This document shows positions 59,122 through 64,000 of a stretch of 64,000 bases of DNA, one piece after another; positions within the stretch are counted from its first letter, which is position 1; each line of letters begins with the position of its first letter. The position numbers were made by a program, and so were the translations under genes. A model generated the notes under the pieces. It had not been told where the DNA came from. It did no database searches and saw nothing but the letters and a program-made list of their open reading frames with translations. The DNA comes from Amblyomma americanum (Eukaryota > Arthropoda > Arachnida > Ixodida > Ixodidae). The DNA is taken from assembly GCF_052857255.1 (NCBI RefSeq), contig NC_135500.1:162179689-162243688 (forward strand). Reading direction: 5' to 3'.

Positions 59122-59481
59122 TTGAGCAAGCGGCCGTTAGGAAAACAAAGTGGTCGCCGTGTTTTTGTTTGCTTAACGCTTCAGCGAGAAAGGCTGGACA
59201 ACCGCGATAAGTGCCGAAGGCTATGTACGGTTTCTTTTACGGTAGGAGTTTGCGGCGGGCGATGTGGCCATGAACCTAACAGATGCGACTGTACGAGCGT
59301 AAAACATACAACTGCTCAAGAATCATTTCCACGGCATGTAGATGTTTTGTGTGGCATTACAGCCAATACGGGAAATACTATGTCGGATAAGGAAGTAAAA
59401 GGCAGGCAAGAAAGAAGTATTGGAAAGGAAATGAGGCTGAGTAAACAGAAATTTGATAACTCTCAAAGTAATATGAGATGA
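59122..59481 (+). CDS. Cys-rich ORF, doubtful exon
   Basis: An open frame (opening with TTG, so the true start is unknown) contains TVGVCGGRCGHEPNRCDCTS and, 19 residues after CDC, VDVLCG. CXGXC (CGGRC) and CXC (CDC) are the two signature motifs of cystine-knot folds such as CTCK and bursicon-like hormones, and VxLxC often follows in CTCK domains. The 6-residue gap between the motifs is shorter than in the families I know, and the total cysteine count is low. TTTCTTTTACGGTAG at 59229-59243 could be a splice acceptor just before GVCGGRC. The frame ends at TGA (59481). By chance alone a frame of about 120 codons is not rare in 64 kb. I list it only because the motif pair is unusual. Confidence 0.15.
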   Translation: MSKRPLGKQSGRRVFVCLTLQRERLDNRDKCRRLCTVSFTVGVCGGRCGHEPNRCDCTSVKHTTAQESFPRHVDVLCGITANTGNTMSDKEVKGRQERSIGKEMRLSKQKFDNSQSNMR

Positions 59482-61032
59482 TCTAACAGACATCAAATAG
59501 CAACCAGCTACATTGACTTCTTTGAGGACAGCAAGGCTGGTGGTTTGCTGGCGGTATATTCAGAATGCCAAGAAAATACCATCGCCATTTTGTAATTTCA
59601 TCGCTTCAACGGCAGTAAAATTAAATCATGGGGAACTGCCAGCAGAGTAAACTTTATTGATAGTTTACTGAATTATTCTTAGAATTCAGTGCAAAATGGG
59701 TTTACACATATGGCGCGCCGTCTAGCTCGAACAGGCTAATTGCTAAGCTGTGCTCGTCATTTCTAGACGCTCTTCAATTAGTGCTCACTATAAATTATTG
59801 GTGGTTTTTAATTCTGCGAGCTACACTTCAAGTGTCTGGTGTAGTTTTTTAGCATAGTGATGCGCCCTTTTTGTTGGTCTGCGGACCAGATTGGGTCAAA
59901 ACTCCAGCTGAAAACAAATCGACCTTCCCCTGCTTTAACCGAAGCAGGCAAAGTAGGTGAGCTTCGGTGCGTAGATCTCCTTTCACGGCATTTTAGGGCG
60001 ACCACAGCACATTTCACACACTCCACAAGAACCACGGTAGAGACTTTGCACGTTAAAGAATGGCTAGAAGAACATGAAAAAAGAGAACGTTGATCAACAA
60101 GATCGGCCCACGTTCATTGATTGAGCAATCAAAGTACAAATTATCTTCGCCAAAGAATGAATGAGCTAATAAATATGTTGTCTTGCGTCGTGCTATAAGA
60201 ACAGATTGATTCAGAAAAAATGAAGTGCACATTGTGAGACCGATGTAATATTCTGCCCAAACGGAGCTGAAACTAAGCACAGTAGACACAGTAGATACGA
60301 AACTTTTTTTATTCAGAAAAAGTGAAATGTAATAAGTTAGCAATGAATAGAGAACAAAACTTTATTTGAAACTTGGGTCTTAAGATAATATTGAAAAAAC
60401 TTTTCCTAATAAATAGCCCAATAATTTTCTTATTTCTTTGGAATTGGCCCCTGCAGTCTACATCAATTTCTCAGGCGTATGAAATCACACCCGTGGAGGC
60501 TTTAGTGCGATATCTCGGCGTGGTGATTACCAGCGCACGCCAAGTTGGCCAGTTGCAAGTTTAATATGAACCAGGAAGCGAATCGGCCTTGTTCTCGAGG
60601 GCACCTTGATAATCGTCTTGAGAACAAGGCAGCTATGCGTATTTTGTACCTGATAGGTTTCCACATTACGGCTGCGTCAGTTGCCGGTCTTCAACAAATA
60701 CTTTGGACTAAGCACTTGTACGGGATTCAACATCATTTGTGAGAAGTTCAAGAGAATTCATATAACAAATAATGTAATAATGAGCAGTCGGCGCTCATCA
60801 ATGCCACCGAACAGATGCGCATCTGGGTTTTTTCTTATAGCTTGACTCTGGGCTTAGACTTTATAAATATTTGTGTAGAAATTAAATAGACTAACATTAG
60901 CTGAAAGCAAGGAAAGCATAAGAGAATGGCTATATTTTAATTTGTGGTGGTTGATCAATGGCAAATTAGTAGCGTAGTCATTTTATGCCTGAGAGCTAAT
61001 TAATGAGAAAATACAAGAAAACACCATCACAC
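59482..61032. other. Unassigned DNA
   Basis: No element recognised. The part next to the tRNA-like head (about 60950-61032) may be the body of that element: on the minus strand it reads TGTGATGGTGTTTTCTTGTA after the head. Confidence 0.4.
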
Positions 61033-61103
61033 GCCGCCACTGGGATACGAACCCCCGCCTATGAATATCGCGTGCGGTGTTCTACCAACTGAGCTGTGGC
61101 GGC
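61033..61103 (-). repeat. tRNA-like SINE head (minus strand)
   Basis: The minus strand reads GCCGCCACAGCTCAGTTGGT with an A box CAGCTCAGTTGG and a B box GGTTCGTATCC, 71 nt long. The first seven bases GCCGCCA pair perfectly with the last seven TGGCGGC as an acceptor stem. The anticodon arm does not pair (CCGCA against TTCAT), and the T arm has only three good pairs, so it is not a working tRNA gene. A TTTT run follows about 10 nt later on that strand. It is likely the head of a third tRNA-derived SINE, also seen at 62720. Confidence 0.65.
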
Positions 61104-62124
61104 AGTTGTCCTGTCTTCTACTTTCGAGGGTATTAGTTTTCCGTGCACCCTAACGGTGAGTGTACAACAGCACCACCCTCCTCCATAGCGGCAGACATAA
61201 AACATCCTCTATGACCGCGGGTGCAGCGTGGAACATAATCGAACAGGGAGGGTTGTAGCTGTGCGTGAACTGTCTTTCCGTATTGCGTCAAGACAGCCAG
61301 ACTCGAGGCCCTCACTGAGCTTTACTGGGCCGACAAGGGTAATGAAGTTACATATAAATAAGATACATATTGCGCATGTTCAAAACCGCGGGTGTGATCT
61401 ACGGGATCCCCATTTCATTAGGCAAAGCATAAGTCGTCCAAATAGGCCGTTGTTTACACGAACCTCCCAAGAAACATGAAAAATTGTTATCAAATGTGAA
61501 TGACTTGCAGCAGAATATGCCTGATGACTGCTGCTTTTTCAAGAATGGCAACAATGACCATTGTTATCAACGACTTGAGGAAATGAAAATTCTAACTCCA
61601 AGATAAATTAGCACCGCAACTATGTTATTTTATAAAAGAGAGAAGCGACACATGCTCCAGACGAACTTTACTCTACCTGCACTCTGGTGACATCAGATTA
61701 CAAGAAAATAGGCGACTAAACGTTCTGTGCTGTCCTTAACCTACTGCTGTTATTTGCTACGGTGATAAATGCGCATGCGCTTACTGCTTCTCTTCTAAAC
61801 TGATGTAACTAGTGTGCTTTTCAGTAAGCTTGTTTGGAGGCAGCGCCAGTCGTGTCATCTCTGCCTGCGTGCTAGTCTAACGAACAACTAGCACTGAATT
61901 ACTTGTCTAGAAACAACGCATCGCCAAATAGCCCTTCAACGTGTTTCATTATGGCAGTCATCACCGTCCTCTATGAATTGCCGTTCCGAGCGCCTGCGCA
62001 CCGGATGCCATCTGTTCGTCTTCACATACACGCCACTTCTGCATCCTGATTTGTTTCGTCATATTTTCTTCACTAGGACTAAATATGACAAAAGTTATTT
62101 CCACACCAAGGCCCATGTTTTTCA
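61104..62124. other. Unassigned DNA
   Basis: Nothing recognised; only short ORFs without domains. Confidence 0.45.
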
Positions 62125-62380
62125 CGAGTCTTCATCGTTTATGTTTATGAGGGTTTAACGTCCCAAAGCGACTCCGGCTATTCGGTACGCCGTAGTTAAA
62201 GGCTCCGGAAATTTCGACCACCCGGGGTTCTTTAACGTGCAATGACATCGCTCAGTACACGGACATCTAGAATTTTGCCTCCGTCGAAATTCGGCTACCG
62301 CGGCCGGGATCGCACCTGCGTCTTTTGGGTCAGCAGCCAAGCGCCATAACCACTGAGCCATCATGGCGGCTCCGAGTCTT
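62125..62380 (-). mobile_element. tRNA-derived SINE, second family, with TSD
   Basis: A complete minus-strand copy. The sense head GCCGCCATGATGGCTCAGTG and B box region GGTGCGATCCC are followed by a link CGAAATTCGGCTAC-type segment, the central GCACGTTAAAGAACCCCGGG, the CGGAGCC block and the tail TCGCTTTGGGACGTTAAACC. CGAGTCTT occurs on both sides (62125-62132 and 62373-62380) as an 8-bp TSD, so the element is about 62133-62372. Confidence 0.9.
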
Positions 62381-62719
62381 TAATAAGCTCAGTGCATGTA
62401 TACGTGCTTCTAGTGCATCACAACATTTCAGCGAAGCGCTGTGACGATGTTGTCATGGTCTCCGTATAGTAAAAATTTTGATGGTATAGTTGATCCTGTT
62501 TACACAAATGCAAGTGGCAATTCCCTGGAACTTGAAGGCATGATGAGTTGGTTAATGCATGTGAAAAGAGACACGCCCGAAACTAAACTTTAAAAGCCGT
62601 TTACATAGGATTGCATATAATAGCTTAGCTCTTCACGCAGCTGTAATCAACCACATCTGTTTTCGTAATCGTCGCTTTATGGCTGTCTCATTTCCAGAAG
62701 TACAGAAGAAAATTATTTT

Positions 62720-62788
62720 GTAGTTCAGCTCATAGAGCTCCACATGTCGCGTGAGGAGGTTCTGGGTTCGGTACCCACGGTGTTTTTT
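62720..62788 (+). repeat. tRNA-like sequence with poly-T end
   Basis: GTAGTTCAGCTCATAGAGCT (A-box-like) is followed by CTGGGTTCGGTACCCACGG (B-box-like, GGTTCGGTACC) and a 7-T run at 62782-62788. The spacing of A and B boxes fits a tRNA gene, but no acceptor stem pairs. It resembles the head at 61033-61103 and is probably a SINE head or tRNA pseudogene. Confidence 0.5.
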
Positions 62789-64000
62789 TGCCTCCTTGTT
62801 AAACAGCTTATCTTAATCGAAATGTTTCCTGAATTAGTTTCTTCTTAAAATAAGAGTGGGAAAAATTGTACATGCTTTCCTTGGTATCAGCTGCTTTTGG
62901 CTTTTTTCTTAGGTAAGCTATATATGTGCCATCGACATAAAAGTTAAAGCAAAAAAAAGAAAATTTATTTCAGCATCCATATGGTGGTACAGCCAGATGA
63001 AAAAGCGAGAACTATACCTGCGAAAGACCCTTTATTTTGAATGAGCTGTACAACGTCCAAGAATATTTGGCGTTGTTGCTAGTTTGGTATAGTTGGGCGC
63101 AGCAAGCTGATTTTACGCACTACTAGGACGCGAAAAATAAGCAAGTGTGAACCCAACAAAAATGCCGCCATTCTAGGAGCACATGGGTCACTAAAAAGAA
63201 CCCACCGACACAGCATCCACTCTCAAACGAAAAGTGCAGGTACCAGAAATCAGGAGGCGCCCCTTTTTCGACTGCCGCCAAAAGCCGGGGTCTCCAATCT
63301 CTGGACTGCATAAAGCCGGTTTTTACACGCACAGGCTGCCTCACAGAAATGCAACTAAAAAAATGTCTTCATTCCTCTGAACTTTGTCTCTTGCTTAGCC
63401 TGGTTTGTTTGACAAGCAAGGAGTACTTCCTCGGTGTTTACTTGACCTTTCGAGATAAGTGCGATTTTTGCCTCGCTTCAAGAAACTGCAGCGAATTGCA
63501 ACATAATGAAAGAAGCAAGCTTTCGGCGGACCTTTGCAGGCGCGTCAAAGTGATAAAATCGTGACTGAAATAAGGCGACAATAAATATCTCTGTCGCCGT
63601 GGGAAAGATTTAAGGCTCTCAACAAAGGCCTCCTTTACACTGACTCTTGTTTACCTACTAGCAAGAGCTGCCTCTAGCGTCTTATGTCTGCGCTGGCCTA
63701 CATCCGAGTGAAGCAAAGAGTATTCTTTGCAAACACACCCGACGGCAAGCACTTACTCAGTGATGTAGCTTCTTAGAACCGCGAACACAGCAAGCTTTTG
63801 TAGCCATAAAAAAGGCACAATATATATAACGTAACATCTCCGAGAGACGTATGTTTCGCCAGTATTTCTTTGTTTTGCGTCGGGGTATAAATACTCTTGG
63901 GAATGATGTAAACCCCACAGATGTAGAGCCGGGTGTATGTGAAATAGCCGGTAGCCATGTGTGGATTCACTGCATTTCCTTCATAGATAACGTGGTATTT
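62789..64000. other. Unassigned DNA
   Basis: No element recognised. An ATG frame at 63349-63564 (MQLKKCLHSSELCLLLSLVC...) has a short hydrophobic stretch and several cysteines but no donor site or domain. Confidence 0.45.

Noticed and set aside
60373..60742. RT-like phrase YLGVVITS on the plus strand
   Set aside because: Only this short match; no other RT motif in order around it.
61033..62788. Functional tRNA genes
   Set aside because: Both tRNA-like sequences lack a paired anticodon stem, and the one at 62720 also lacks an acceptor stem.
63349..63564. Possible small secreted Cys-containing peptide
   Set aside because: The hydrophobic stretch is short and interrupted, with no cleavage-like region, splice site or known cysteine pattern.

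Overview
The window looks like repeat-rich, gene-poor chromosomal DNA from a hard tick (Ixodidae). The main evidence is at least six tRNA-headed SINE copies matching, from my recall of the family, the ixodid Ruka type: an A-box head, a B box GGTTCGAACCC, a fixed central block and a tail ending near ACCAATTAT. There are also several arthropod-type non-LTR retrotransposon (LINE) remnants. I see no rRNA, no credible functional tRNA gene, no CRISPR array and no prokaryotic gene organisation. I could recognise no complete host protein-coding gene. Host coding evidence is limited to a few weak exon candidates.

Layout. 0.5-1.3 kb: three Ruka-type copies in alternating orientation. 5.4-5.5 kb: a possible signal-peptide exon on the minus strand. 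5.7-6.9 kb: two more SINEs and a degenerate CRE-like tandem region. 7.0-7.3 kb: the 3' end of an I-like LINE. 10.35-11.8 kb: a candidate 112-bp exon with consensus splice sites, then a CpG-rich block with a 95-codon ORF encoding a charged, STPR-like helix. 12.3-12.9 kb: a reverse-transcriptase (RT) relic. 16.5-22.2 kb: three RTE-type LINE 3' ends, one split by a CR1-like LINE, and a Ruka copy with a perfect 11-bp target-site duplication (TSD). 25.1-25.9 kb: a 782-bp tetranucleotide array with a 252-bp higher-order period. 26.5-28.4 kb: a decayed I-like LINE with RNase H. 28.8-33.3 kb: a ~1.2-kb unit present twice in direct orientation. 38.7 kb: an old SINE. 46.9-48.7 kb: the best-preserved element, a CR1/L2-like LINE carrying most of an RT, broken by frameshifts. 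50.2, 61.0, 62.1 and 62.7 kb: further tRNA-derived elements. 57.75 kb: a near-perfect 114-bp foldback.

Nothing here forms a pathway or operon. What can be read is retrotransposon history: LINEs supplying RT, SINEs that presumably used such machinery, and nested insertions that give relative ages. I did not find a convincing new biological system. The least explained structures are the duplicated 1.2-kb unit, the 114-bp foldback, the inverted repeat near 17.9-18.1 kb and the composite tetranucleotide array. All similarity statements are by eye, with no search or alignment run.
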